Shown piece by piece: positions 6,220 to 12,418 of a DNA stretch of 13,953 nucleotides. The number at the start of each line of letters is the position of its first letter. Positions within the stretch are counted from its first letter, which is position 1. The DNA is from CADCVT01 sp035940955 (lineage in GTDB: Bacteria > Actinomycetota > Thermoleophilia > Solirubrobacterales > Solirubrobacteraceae), in assembly GCA_035940955.1 (NCBI GenBank), contig DASZEJ010000175.1, positions 1 to 13,953 of the forward strand, given 5' to 3'. Both the position numbers and the translations under genes were made by a program. The notes below the pieces were generated by a model that did no database searches, had not been told where the DNA came from, and saw only the letters and a list, made by a program, of their open reading frames with translations.

Positions 6220-6816
6220 GTGGCGCCGGGCGCCGACACCACGTCCGAGGTGACGATCACGCCGCCGCCGTCCCAGTCCCTGCGGTGGCTGCTCGTCGTG
6301 GTCGGCATCGCGGTCGTGATCTACGCCGCGCTGCTGCGCGACAACCTTCGGACAACGTCGGTGACCGTCAAGAACGAGCCGCCGACGAGAACGGTCGTCG
6401 AGAAGCCGCCGAGCGACGCCCTCCTCGGCGCGCTGTTCGCGGCGGGGCTCGTCACGATTCTCGCCGGCGCGTTCTACAGCCGCGTCACGAAGCTCGCCAT
6501 GTGGGGAAACACCGTGGAGCTCGGCGGCGTGGAAGACAGCGACGCGCTCGGAGAGGCGATCGCGGCGAAGATCGTCGAGCGGCAGAGGGCAGCCGGTGCT
6601 CCCCTCGACGCGACTGCGGCGGAAGCGGTCATCCGGTCGGCGACCGCGGCCGCGCGCGCCCAGAGCGAGGCGCTTCGGCTGAGCGCCGCGTTGTCGACCT
6701 CCGCATGGGAGCCCGTGCCGCGTCCGGTTGGCGCTCCGCTGCCACGAGAGCTGCTCGAGCGGCTCATCGAGCACTCGCTCGAGGAGCGGGAGGATCGGTC
6801 GCCCCCCGCGTCGTAG
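6220..6816 (+). CDS. Uncharacterised two-helix membrane protein
   Basis: A 198-aa protein with two predicted membrane helices (about residues 21-38, LRWLLVVVGIAVVIYAAL, and 67-86, ALLGALFAAGLVTILAGAF). They are separated by a ~28-residue polar loop. A soluble C-terminal part (about 90-198) is rich in Ala/Glu helices (DATAAEAVIRSATAAARAQSEALRL) that might form a coiled coil. The helices and loop suggest a hairpin topology with the C-terminal domain in the cytoplasm. The GTG start at 6220 lies just after the previous stop and continues the same operon; no Shine-Dalgarno sequence is evident. The function is unknown. A membrane-anchored partner of the 5740 product is a reasonable inference from spacing only. 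Confidence 0.65.
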   Translation: MAPGADTTSEVTITPPPSQSLRWLLVVVGIAVVIYAALLRDNLRTTSVTVKNEPPTRTVVEKPPSDALLGALFAAGLVTILAGAFYSRVTKLAMWGNTVELGGVEDSDALGEAIAAKIVERQRAAGAPLDATAAEAVIRSATAAARAQSEALRLSAALSTSAWEPVPRPVGAPLPRELLERLIEHSLEEREDRSPPAS

Positions 6817-6853
6817 CGCTGATGCGCACGTCGCGGTGTGCCGCGGTGTTCCC

Positions 6854-6859
6854 TAGAGT
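6854..6859 (+). promoter_or_regulatory. Putative -10 of mreB, leaderless start
   Basis: TAGAGT fits TANNNT and ends 7 nt before the ATG at 6867, placing the transcription start at about 6866. No Shine-Dalgarno sequence lies in the intervening CCCTGCA. The arrangement matches that upstream of moxR. Confidence 0.4.
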
Positions 6860-6866
6860 CCCTGCA

Positions 6867-7919
6867 ATGCTCGGCCGATTCGGCGCCCGCGACGTCGCGA
6901 TCGACCTCGGGACCGCGAACACGCTCGTGTACGTCCGCGGCCGCGGGATCGTCGTCTCCGAGCCGTCGGTCGTCGCGATGGACACGAACACCGGCGCGGT
7001 GCACGCGGTGGGGTCGGACGCCAAGCGGATGATCGGCCGGACCCCCGCGAACATCTCGGCGATCCGCCCGCTGCGCCACGGGGTCATCGCCGACTTCGAG
7101 GTGACCGAGGAGATGCTGCGCTACTTCATGCGCCGCGTCGACCAGCCGCGCACCGCGCGGCCGCGGCTCGTGATGTGCGTCCCGTCCGGCGTGACCGAGG
7201 TCGAGAAGCGGGCGGTGATCGACGCGTCGCTCGGCGCCGGCGCCCGCCAGGTGCAGCTCATCGAGGAGCCGCTGGCCGCGGCGATCGGCGCGGGGCTGCC
7301 GATCGAGGAGCCGCGCGGGCACATGGTGGTCGACGTCGGCGGCGGCACGACCGAGGTCGCGGTGGTCTCGCTCGGGGGCATCGTGGTCTCCGAGTCGGTG
7401 CGGACCGGGGGCTACGAGCTGGACGACGCGGTCAGCGCGTACATCCGCCGCGTTCACGGCCTGGCGATCGGCCACCAGACGGCGGAGGACATCAAGGTCG
7501 AGCTGGGCTCGGCGTGGCCGCTCGCGACCGAGACGACGATCGAGATCCGCGGCCGGCACCTCGCGACCGGCCTGCCGCGCAGCGTCCGGCTGTCCAGCGC
7601 CGAGGTCCGCGAGGCGCTCGCCGAGTGCGTCCAGTCGATCGTCGACGCGGTGAAGGAGACGCTCGAGCGCACGCCGCCCGAGCTCGCGGCCGACATCTCC
7701 TCCGAGGGGATCGTCCTTGCCGGCGGCGGCGTGCTGCTGCAGGGCTTCGCGGAGCGGATCGCCGAGGAGACCGGGATGCCGACGCGCCTGACCGAGTCGC
7801 CGCTGACCTGCGTGGCGGTCGGGTCCGGGATGGCGCTGGAGGAGTTCGACGCGATGGTCGCGTCGGACCGGATGGCGACGCGCGGGAGCCCGCGGCGCCG
7901 CACCGCCGCCGTCTGGTAG
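6867..7919 (+). CDS. mreB: Rod shape-determining protein MreB (actin-like)
   Basis: A 350-aa MreB actin homologue, full length for the family. The nucleotide-binding signatures are intact: phosphate-1 DLGTANTLVY (13-22), phosphate-2 DVGGGTTEVAVVS (156-168) and the adenosine motif LAGGGVLLQG (284-293). EEPLAAAIGAGLPI (133-146) is typical of MreB. The protein polymerises along the inner membrane and guides lateral wall synthesis. The C-terminus adds a basic, disordered-looking tail (RMATRGSPRRRTAAVW). The ATG at 6867 gives the standard N-terminus (MLGRFGARDVAIDLG). An in-frame ATG at 6822 would add 15 atypical residues, and the -10 at 6854-6859 favours 6867. No mreC, mreD, pbp2 or rodA follow; this is a stand-alone copy, and the genome may carry another. 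Confidence 0.95.
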   Translation: MLGRFGARDVAIDLGTANTLVYVRGRGIVVSEPSVVAMDTNTGAVHAVGSDAKRMIGRTPANISAIRPLRHGVIADFEVTEEMLRYFMRRVDQPRTARPRLVMCVPSGVTEVEKRAVIDASLGAGARQVQLIEEPLAAAIGAGLPIEEPRGHMVVDVGGGTTEVAVVSLGGIVVSESVRTGGYELDDAVSAYIRRVHGLAIGHQTAEDIKVELGSAWPLATETTIEIRGRHLATGLPRSVRLSSAEVREALAECVQSIVDAVKETLERTPPELAADISSEGIVLAGGGVLLQGFAERIAEETGMPTRLTESPLTCVAVGSGMALEEFDAMVASDRMATRGSPRRRTAAVW

Positions 7920-7931
7920 CTCGGCCGCTGG

Positions 7932-8741
7932 CTAGCGCCGCGGGCCGGTCAGCCGGCGCTCGCCGCGGCGGGTGCGGACGAACACCTGCCAGGCGTAGTA
8001 CGAGTGGAACGCGCGGCGGTCGCGGAGCATCCGGCGGGCGTGGTTCAGGACGCCGCTGACGTAGAGCGGCGACGGGTTGTAGGCGAACAGCGCGCGGCGG
8101 TAGTTCCCTGGGGCGCCCGACGCGCGCAGGTAGTTGGCGGCGCCCATGATCGCGTCGCGCGGGTCGTAGACGTTCCCGCCCATCCCGTACGCGCGCCAGG
8201 TGCTCGGGATGAACTGCATCGGTCCCCGGGCTCCGGCGACGCTGTCGTTGCGCAGGCGGTTGAAGCTCGACTCGACCAGGTTGACCGCGGCGAGGACGTG
8301 CCAGCCGACCCGGAAGCGGCGCTGCGCCGCGCGGTAGTGGCCCAGGAGCCGGTCGGCGGGCTGGGCGCGGCCGATGCGGAGCGTCGAGCGCCGGGTGATC
8401 GGGGTCCGCGCCGACAGGGTGAGGAGGCTGCGCAGCGCGCGGGTCGTCAGGCGGGCGTTCGCGCGCAGCCGGGCGGGGAGCCGGCGGATCGTGCGGCGGG
8501 CGGTCCTGGGATGGCGCGCCAGATGGCGGTAGATCCGCTGCTGCCAGAGCGCCTCGAGCTGGAGCGTCTCCGGCGCCCCGCCGCGCGACGGGTCGCCGTC
8601 GCGCCGCCAGGCGTCGACCTCGGCAGCGACGCGGTCGTGCGCCTGCGCGAGCGCGTCGGCCAGGCCGTCCGGCGTGGTGGGCAGCGGCGCGGCGGGCGCG
8701 GGGGCGGCGAGGGCGAGCGCGGCGACGACCGACGCGAGCAC
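7932..8741 (-). CDS. Secreted SLT-domain lytic transglycosylase
   Basis: A 269-aa exported peptidoglycan lytic transglycosylase. The N-terminus is a signal peptide (hydrophobic core VVAALALAAPAPA, cleavage probably about residues 18-20). A helical, Arg-rich linker precedes the SLT domain (about 143-240) with catalytic Glu157 in NLVESSFN, the GPMQF motif (173-177), a STW (180-182) and the AYN-containing C-terminal motif (220-222). Family members cleave MurNAc-GlcNAc bonds to form 1,6-anhydro ends. The GTG at 8741 is the start that preserves the signal peptide; an ATG at 8743 is in another frame. It faces mreB with only 12 bp between the stops. It probably acts in wall turnover, but the sequence does not tie it to MreB. 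Confidence 0.88.
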   Translation of the reverse strand: MLASVVAALALAAPAPAAPLPTTPDGLADALAQAHDRVAAEVDAWRRDGDPSRGGAPETLQLEALWQQRIYRHLARHPRTARRTIRRLPARLRANARLTTRALRSLLTLSARTPITRRSTLRIGRAQPADRLLGHYRAAQRRFRVGWHVLAAVNLVESSFNRLRNDSVAGARGPMQFIPSTWRAYGMGGNVYDPRDAIMGAANYLRASGAPGNYRRALFAYNPSPLYVSGVLNHARRMLRDRRAFHSYYAWQVFVRTRRGERRLTGPRR

Positions 8742-8812
8742 ATGCGTATGATGGCGCGCGGGAGTTGGGGGCTTCGCGCCGTGCCTGACGCTGTGACGTC
8801 CGGGCGGCCGTA

Positions 8813-8836
8813 TTGCATGTCGTAGAGGTCACGCAA
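8813..8836. repeat. Imperfect inverted repeat between divergent genes
   Basis: TTGCATG (8813-8819) and CACGCAA (8830-8836) pair at six of seven positions across 10 bases, about midway between the transglycosylase start (8741) and the small ORF (8900). ATTGCAT (8812-8818) also appears, inverted, in the palindrome at 9418-9436. It could be an operator; evidence is limited. Confidence 0.25.
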
Positions 8837-8899
8837 GTCCGCGCGCCGGCTGCCGTCTAACCGGGCCGACTGCGGAACCGGCCACGGGAGGCCACCCAA

Positions 8900-9034
8900 A
8901 TGAAGCGCAACCCCAGCAGCAAGCTCTCCGCCCAGCCCGAGCGCGATCCCCGTCGCTCGGCGCAGCTGTCCGGCCGGGCCACCCAGGCCGACCGCGTCCG
9001 CGCGTCGCTGCTCCTCCGCCCGCCGGCGCGGTAG
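8900..9034 (+). CDS. Small basic protein of 44 aa (hypothetical)
   Basis: A 44-aa open frame that is Arg/Ser/Pro-rich and basic, with no recognised domain, signal peptide or membrane helix. Support comes from a strong Shine-Dalgarno GGGAGG at 8886-8891, 8 nt before the ATG, from consistently G/C-ending codons, and from a GC-rich hairpin soon after the stop (9047-9066). It starts MKRNPSSKLSAQPERD and ends LLLRPPAR. It could be a small nucleic-acid-binding or regulatory protein, but composition alone does not show that. It is divergent from the transglycosylase and convergent with the 9312 gene. Confidence 0.5.
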   Translation: MKRNPSSKLSAQPERDPRRSAQLSGRATQADRVRASLLLRPPAR

Positions 9035-9046
9035 GGACGAGGAGGG

Positions 9047-9066
9047 CCGCCGCCGGCGGGCGGCGG
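9047..9066. terminator. GC-rich hairpin between convergent small genes
   Basis: CCGCCGCC (9047-9054) and GGCGGCGG (9059-9066) form a perfect 8-bp GC stem with a GGCG loop. It starts 12 bp after the 44-aa gene's stop and lies 39 bp beyond the stop of the minus-strand gene ending at 9106. It lacks a T-run on either side. U-less hairpins have been proposed as terminators in GC-rich actinobacteria; a bidirectional role is inferred from position. Confidence 0.45.
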
Positions 9067-9105
9067 GGCAGATTCGCGACGGGTCCGCCGCGGGATCCGC
9101 GTCGC

Positions 9106-9312
9106 TCAGCCGGTCGGCCGCTGCTCGCGGTCGCGGTCCTCGCTGCGCCCGACCGCGTAGAACGCCAGACCCACGAGCAGGATGGCGCCGGCCCCGCCGA
9201 CGCCGAAGCCGACGACGTCGCCCTTCCCGTCGGCGACGATCGCGATGACGACGCCCGCGACCAGGAGCGCGACACCGGCGACGAGCCACGGGCGGGGGAC
9301 GAGGTCGCGCAC
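9106..9312 (-). CDS. Small two-helix membrane protein (68 aa)
   Basis: A 68-aa protein with two membrane helices (about 8-27, PWLVAGVALLVAGVVIAIVA, and 33-54, VVGFGVGGAGAILLVGLAFYAV) joined by a short DGKGD turn. A charged C-terminus (GRSEDRDREQRPTG) follows. It looks like a small actinobacterial integral membrane protein with no assigned function. The GTG at 9312 gives the natural MRDLVPRPWL start; the open frame continues upstream, but that part is low-complexity and overlaps the divergent regulator in the opposite sense. No Shine-Dalgarno sequence is seen. It is divergent from the molybdate regulator, so the palindrome at 9418-9436 might also affect it. Confidence 0.65.
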   Translation of the reverse strand: MRDLVPRPWLVAGVALLVAGVVIAIVADGKGDVVGFGVGGAGAILLVGLAFYAVGRSEDRDREQRPTG

Positions 9313-9417
9313 CGGGAGAGCGTCGCAGATCGGCGGAGGGCGGCGCTCCCGGGCGCGGGCGTCGCCGCCAGAGGATCCGCTCCGCTGGGTCCGCGCTCCG
9401 TCGATGCCGCTCGCGCT
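9313..9417. other. Intergenic spacer between divergent genes
   Basis: About 105 bp of GC-rich DNA without a convincing gene, lying between the small membrane protein gene (minus strand) and the regulator's operator. I found no clear -35/-10 pair or hairpin of note. If the membrane protein gene is transcribed from near the palindrome, this would be its leader. Confidence 0.4.
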
Positions 9418-9436
9418 GCCTATGCAATGCTTAGGC
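9418..9436. promoter_or_regulatory. Near-perfect 19-bp palindrome, candidate molybdate operator
   Basis: GCCTATGCA-A-TGCTTAGGC has eight of nine symmetric pairs around one base and ends 3 bp before the ATG of the HTH-TOBE regulator. It is AT-richer than its surroundings and contains a possible -10 (TATGCA, 9421-9426, lacking the final T). The position suits autoregulation of the mod operon by the HTH-TOBE protein. It does not match the well-known E. coli ModE site, which would be expected because the DNA-binding domain is of a different type. Confidence 0.6.
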
Positions 9437-9439
9437 ACG

Positions 9440-9829
9440 ATGGCCGGCGGAAACCTCTCCCTCGGCGACGCCGCCCGCGCGCTCGGCGTCAGCGTCGACA
9501 CGCTCCGGCGCTGGGACCGCGACGGGAAGCTCGCGACGGTCCGCGACGCCCGCAACCGGCGGCTCGTCCCGCAGGCCGAGGTCGAGCGGCTCGCCGCCCG
9601 GCCGCGCCGGCACGCGACCGGCGCGCCGCTGTCGGCGCGCAACCGGTTCCCCGGCATCGTCCGGTCGGTCGAGGTCGACGGCGTCATGGCGATCGTCGAG
9701 ATCGACGCCGGGCCGTTCCGGGTGTCCGCGGCGGTGACGCGCGACGCGGTCGAGGAGCTCGGGCTCGCCGCCGGCGTCCCCGCGACGGCCGCGGTCAAGG
9801 CCACGTCGGTGATGGTCGAGCGCGGGTGA
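9440..9829 (+). CDS. MerR-type HTH/TOBE molybdate-responsive regulator (ModE-like)
   Basis: A 129-aa two-domain protein. Residues 5-52 form a MerR/excisionase-type helix-turn-helix (LGDAARALGVSVDTLRRW, 8-25), followed by an Arg-rich wing (RDARNRRLVPQAEV). Residues 66-127 form a TOBE/Mop domain (ARNRFPGIVRSVEVDGVMA to VKATSVMVER), the small beta-barrel that binds molybdate or tungstate. It plays the role of ModE but has a different DNA-binding domain and one Mop unit. The stop overlaps the modA GTG in a GTGA (9826-9829), so it is the first gene of the operon. The ATG at 9440 lies just after the 19-bp palindrome; an in-frame ATG at 9422 inside the palindrome is less likely. It is expected to sense intracellular oxyanion and regulate uptake. 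Confidence 0.88.
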   Translation: MAGGNLSLGDAARALGVSVDTLRRWDRDGKLATVRDARNRRLVPQAEVERLAARPRRHATGAPLSARNRFPGIVRSVEVDGVMAIVEIDAGPFRVSAAVTRDAVEELGLAAGVPATAAVKATSVMVERG

Positions 9830-10569
9830 GGCGGGCGGTGGTCGCCGCGATCGCGACGGGCGCGGCGATCGCAGCGGGCTGCGGGGACGACGACCCGGAC
9901 GCGCTCGTCGTGTCGGCCGCCGCGTCGCTGCGCGGCGCGCTGACCGAGTGCGCAAACAGCGAGCAGGAGCCGCGCATCCGCCTGCAGTTCGCCGGGTCCG
10001 ACGAGCTGGCGGCGCAGATCCGCAAGGGCGTGCGCCCGGACGTCTACGCGGCCGCGAACACGAGGCTTCCCGACCAGCTCGCGCGCGAGGGGCTGCTGGA
10101 GCGCCCGGCGACCTTCGCCACGAACCGGCTCGTGCTCGCGACGCCGCCGCGCGGTACGGTCGACGCGCTGGAGGACCTCGAGCGCGCCGGCCTGCGGCTG
10201 GCGATCGGCTCGGAGGGCGTCCCGATCGGCGACTACACGCGCGAGGTCATCGCGCGGCTGGGGGCGCGGCGGGCGCGGCGGGTCCTCGCGAACGTGCGCT
10301 CCGAGGAGCCCGACGTCAAGGGGATCGTCGGCAAGCTCGCGCAGGGCGCCGCCGACGCGGGCTTCGTCTACCGCACCGACGCCGGCGCCGCCGGCCTGCG
10401 CGCGCTCCCCCTGCCCGACCGCCTGCAGCCCGAGGTCGCGTACGCCGCCGCGGCCGTCACCGGCACCGACGCCGCCGAGGAGGCGCGCGCGTTCGTCGCC
10501 GGCCTGCGGCGCGGCCGATGCGCCGGCGCGCTGCGCTCCGCGGGCTTCGGCCCCCCGCCGGGGCGATGA
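9826..10569 (+). CDS. modA: ModA molybdate-binding lipoprotein
   Basis: A 247-aa extracytoplasmic solute-binding protein. It has a short signal peptide with lipobox AAGC, Cys19 being the predicted lipidated residue, then acidic DDDPDA. Family motifs are in order: VSAAASL (29-35), FAGSDELAAQI (55-65), DVYAAANT (72-79), NRLVLATP (100-107), VPIGDYTREV (132-141), and DVKGIVGKLAQGAADAGFVY (163-182). These regions form the oxyanion-binding cleft between two lobes in ModA. The GTG start overlaps the regulator's stop (GTGA, 9826-9829), and the gene's own stop overlaps modB (ATGA, 10566-10569). Molybdate is likely; tungstate is possible and cannot be excluded from sequence. Confidence 0.93.
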   Translation: MRRAVVAAIATGAAIAAGCGDDDPDALVVSAAASLRGALTECANSEQEPRIRLQFAGSDELAAQIRKGVRPDVYAAANTRLPDQLAREGLLERPATFATNRLVLATPPRGTVDALEDLERAGLRLAIGSEGVPIGDYTREVIARLGARRARRVLANVRSEEPDVKGIVGKLAQGAADAGFVYRTDAGAAGLRALPLPDRLQPEVAYAAAAVTGTDAAEEARAFVAGLRRGRCAGALRSAGFGPPPGR

Positions 10570-11363
10570 GGGGCTGGTTCGCAGCGCTCCTCGGCGTCGC
10601 CACCGCCGCGGCGCTCACGTTCCTCACGCTCCCGATCGTCGCGATCTTCGTCGACACGTCGCCCGCCCGGCTGGTCGACAGCCTGGGGGAGGAGGGGACC
10701 GCCGAGGCGCTGTGGCTCAGCCTGCGGACGACGGTGCTCGCCCTGGCGATCATCGTCGCGGCCGGCACGCCGGTGGCGTGGCTGCTCGCCAGCCGCCGCT
10801 TCCCCGGCCGCGCGCTCGCCGTGACGCTGGTCGAGCTGCCGCTCGTCCTGCCGCCGGCCGTCGCCGGCATCGCGCTGCTGGCGGCGCTCGGCCCGGAGGG
10901 CATCCTCGGCGGGCCGCTCGCCGACCTCGGCGTCCGCCTGCCGCTCACGACCGCGGCCGTCGTCACCGCGCTGACCTTCGTCGCCTCGCCCTTCTACGTC
11001 CGCCAGGCGCAGGCCGCGTTCGCCGCCGTGGACCCGGCGCTGGTCGACGCGTCGCGCACGCTCGGCGCGTCCGAGGCGCGGACGTTCCTGCGCGTCGTCG
11101 TCCCGACCGCCGCGCCGGGCCTGGCGGCGGGCGGCGCGCTCGCGCTCGGCCGGGCGCTCGGCGAGTTCGGCGCGACGCTCATGTTCGCCGGCTCGCTGCA
11201 GGGCGTCACCCAGACCGCGCCGCTCGCCATCTACGACCGGTTCGCGACCGACTTCGACGCGGCGCTCGCGCTGTCGGCGGTCCTGGTCGGCGTGTCGGGC
11301 GGGATCCTGCTGGCGGTCAAGCTCGTGCGCGGCGGCGAGGTGCTCGGCCATGCTCGAGCTTGA
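10566..11363 (+). CDS. modB: ModB molybdate ABC transporter permease
   Basis: A 265-aa inner-membrane permease with about five to six hydrophobic helices (for example 5-28, 52-75, 85-108, 125-142, 183-196 and 232-252). The ABC permease EAA-type loop that contacts the ATPase spans residues about 159-202 (LVDASRTLGASEARTF, then LALGRALGEFGATLMFAG). LVLPPAVAGIALLAALG (94-109) is typical of ModB/CysT permeases. The ATG overlaps the modA stop by ATGA, and modC begins 14 bp before its end, so the three subunits are translationally coupled. Length is slightly above the ModB norm of about 220-230 aa. Confidence 0.92.
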   Translation: MRGWFAALLGVATAAALTFLTLPIVAIFVDTSPARLVDSLGEEGTAEALWLSLRTTVLALAIIVAAGTPVAWLLASRRFPGRALAVTLVELPLVLPPAVAGIALLAALGPEGILGGPLADLGVRLPLTTAAVVTALTFVASPFYVRQAQAAFAAVDPALVDASRTLGASEARTFLRVVVPTAAPGLAAGGALALGRALGEFGATLMFAGSLQGVTQTAPLAIYDRFATDFDAALALSAVLVGVSGGILLAVKLVRGGEVLGHARA

Positions 11364-12408
11364 GGCGCGCACGCGGGTCGGCGCGGTCGACGTGGACGTC
11401 GCGCTGCGCGTCGACAGCGGCCGGTGCCTCGCCCTCGCCGGCCCGTCCGGCGCGGGGAAGACGACCGTCCTGCGGATCGCCGCCGGCCTGCTGCGGCCGG
11501 AGCGCGGGCGGGTGGCCTGCGCGGGGCGGACGTGGCTCGACACCGAGCGCGGCGTCGCGCTGGCGCCGGAGGAGCGCAGGTGCGCGTACGTGTTCCAGGA
11601 GTACGCGCTGTTCCCGGCGATGACGGCGTGGCAGAACGTCGCGTACCCGATGCGCGGCCGGGGGCGGCGCGCCCGCGCGCTCGAGCTGCTGGAGCGCTTC
11701 GGCGTGGCGCACGTCGCCGGCGCGCGGCCTGCGGCGCTGAGCGGCGGCGAGCGCCAGCGCGTCGCGCTCGCCCGCGCGCTGGCCCGCCGCCCGGACGCGC
11801 TGCTGCTCGACGAGCCGCTGTCGGCCCTCGACGCGCGCACCCGCGCGAGCGCCGCCCGGGCGCTCAGGCAGGTGCTCGACGAGGCGGGCGTCCCCGCGCT
11901 GCTCGTGACGCACGACTTCGCCGAGGCCGCCGAGCTCGGCGACCGCGTCGGGATCGTGGACGCCGGGGCGATCGTCCAGGAGGGAACGGCGACCGAGCTG
12001 GCCGCCCAGCCGCGCACCGCGTTCGTCGCCGACTTCGCGGGCGCCGTGGTGCTCACCGGCACGGCGCGGCCGGCGGAGGGAGGGCTCACCGCGGTCGACC
12101 TCGACGGCGGCGGCACGGTGCTCAGCACCGACGCCGCCTCCGGCCCGGCGGCGGTGAGCGTCTTCCCGTGGGAGATCGCGATCGAGCCGGTCGACGGCGC
12201 CGCGCCGGACACCTCCGCCCGCAACCACCTCCGCGCCCGCGTCACCGCGGTGACCGCGGTCGGGAACCGAGCCCGCGTCGCCCTCGCCCGCCCGCAGCCG
12301 CTCGCCGCCGAGATCACCGCGGCGTCGGCCGAGCGGCTCGGGCTCCGCCCGGGGGTGGAGGTGGTGGCGACGTGGAAGGCGGCGGCGACGCGGGTCGTGG
12401 GGCGGTAG
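11350..12408 (+). CDS. modC: ModC molybdate ABC transporter ATP-binding protein
   Basis: A 352-aa cytoplasmic ATPase of the importer. The nucleotide-binding domain is complete: Walker A GPSGAGKT (31-38), Q-loop VFQEYALFP (81-89), signature LSGGERQ (130-136), Walker B LLLDEPLSALD (151-161) and switch His188 in VTHDF. A C-terminal domain (about 235-352) resembles a TOBE region, including RNHLRARVTAVTAVGNRARV (291-310) and LGLRPGVEVVATWKA (330-344), which may sense oxyanion and inhibit transport at high concentration, as known in some ModC proteins. The ATG at 11350 overlaps modB by 14 bp. It ends 3 bp from the convergent phosphodiesterase gene. Confidence 0.93.
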   Translation: MLELEARTRVGAVDVDVALRVDSGRCLALAGPSGAGKTTVLRIAAGLLRPERGRVACAGRTWLDTERGVALAPEERRCAYVFQEYALFPAMTAWQNVAYPMRGRGRRARALELLERFGVAHVAGARPAALSGGERQRVALARALARRPDALLLDEPLSALDARTRASAARALRQVLDEAGVPALLVTHDFAEAAELGDRVGIVDAGAIVQEGTATELAAQPRTAFVADFAGAVVLTGTARPAEGGLTAVDLDGGGTVLSTDAASGPAAVSVFPWEIAIEPVDGAAPDTSARNHLRARVTAVTAVGNRARVALARPQPLAAEITAASAERLGLRPGVEVVATWKAAATRVVGR

Positions 12409-12418
12409 CGGCTACCCC
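12401..12418. terminator. Hairpin containing both convergent stop codons
   Basis: GGTAG (12404-12408) and CTACC (12412-12416) pair around a CGG loop, extended past a bulged C12403 by GG (12401-12402) with CC (12417-12418). The TAG of modC (12406-12408) and the TAG of the minus-strand gene (12414-12412) lie on the two arms. There is no T-run. It may act as a compact bidirectional terminator, but evidence is only the symmetry. Confidence 0.3.

Noticed and set aside
3137..6816. Toxin-antitoxin or restriction system in the accessory block
   Set aside because: The gene sizes and divergent regulator invite it, but no toxin, nuclease, methyltransferase or helicase motif is visible in any of the six proteins.
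7920..7931. Terminator between mreB and the transglycosylase
   Set aside because: Only short, weak symmetries (TAGC/GCTA, and AGCGCC/GGCGCT extending into the coding end) are present; no convincing stem or T-run.
8742..8899. c-di-AMP riboswitch upstream of the lytic transglycosylase
   Set aside because: Such riboswitches often precede actinobacterial wall hydrolases, but the conserved core sequences were not found on the minus strand here.
9948..10565. Upstream extension of the modB frame
   Set aside because: It overlaps modA out of frame and is Arg/Ala-rich. The ATG at 10566 in the ATGA overlap gives the normal permease N-terminus.
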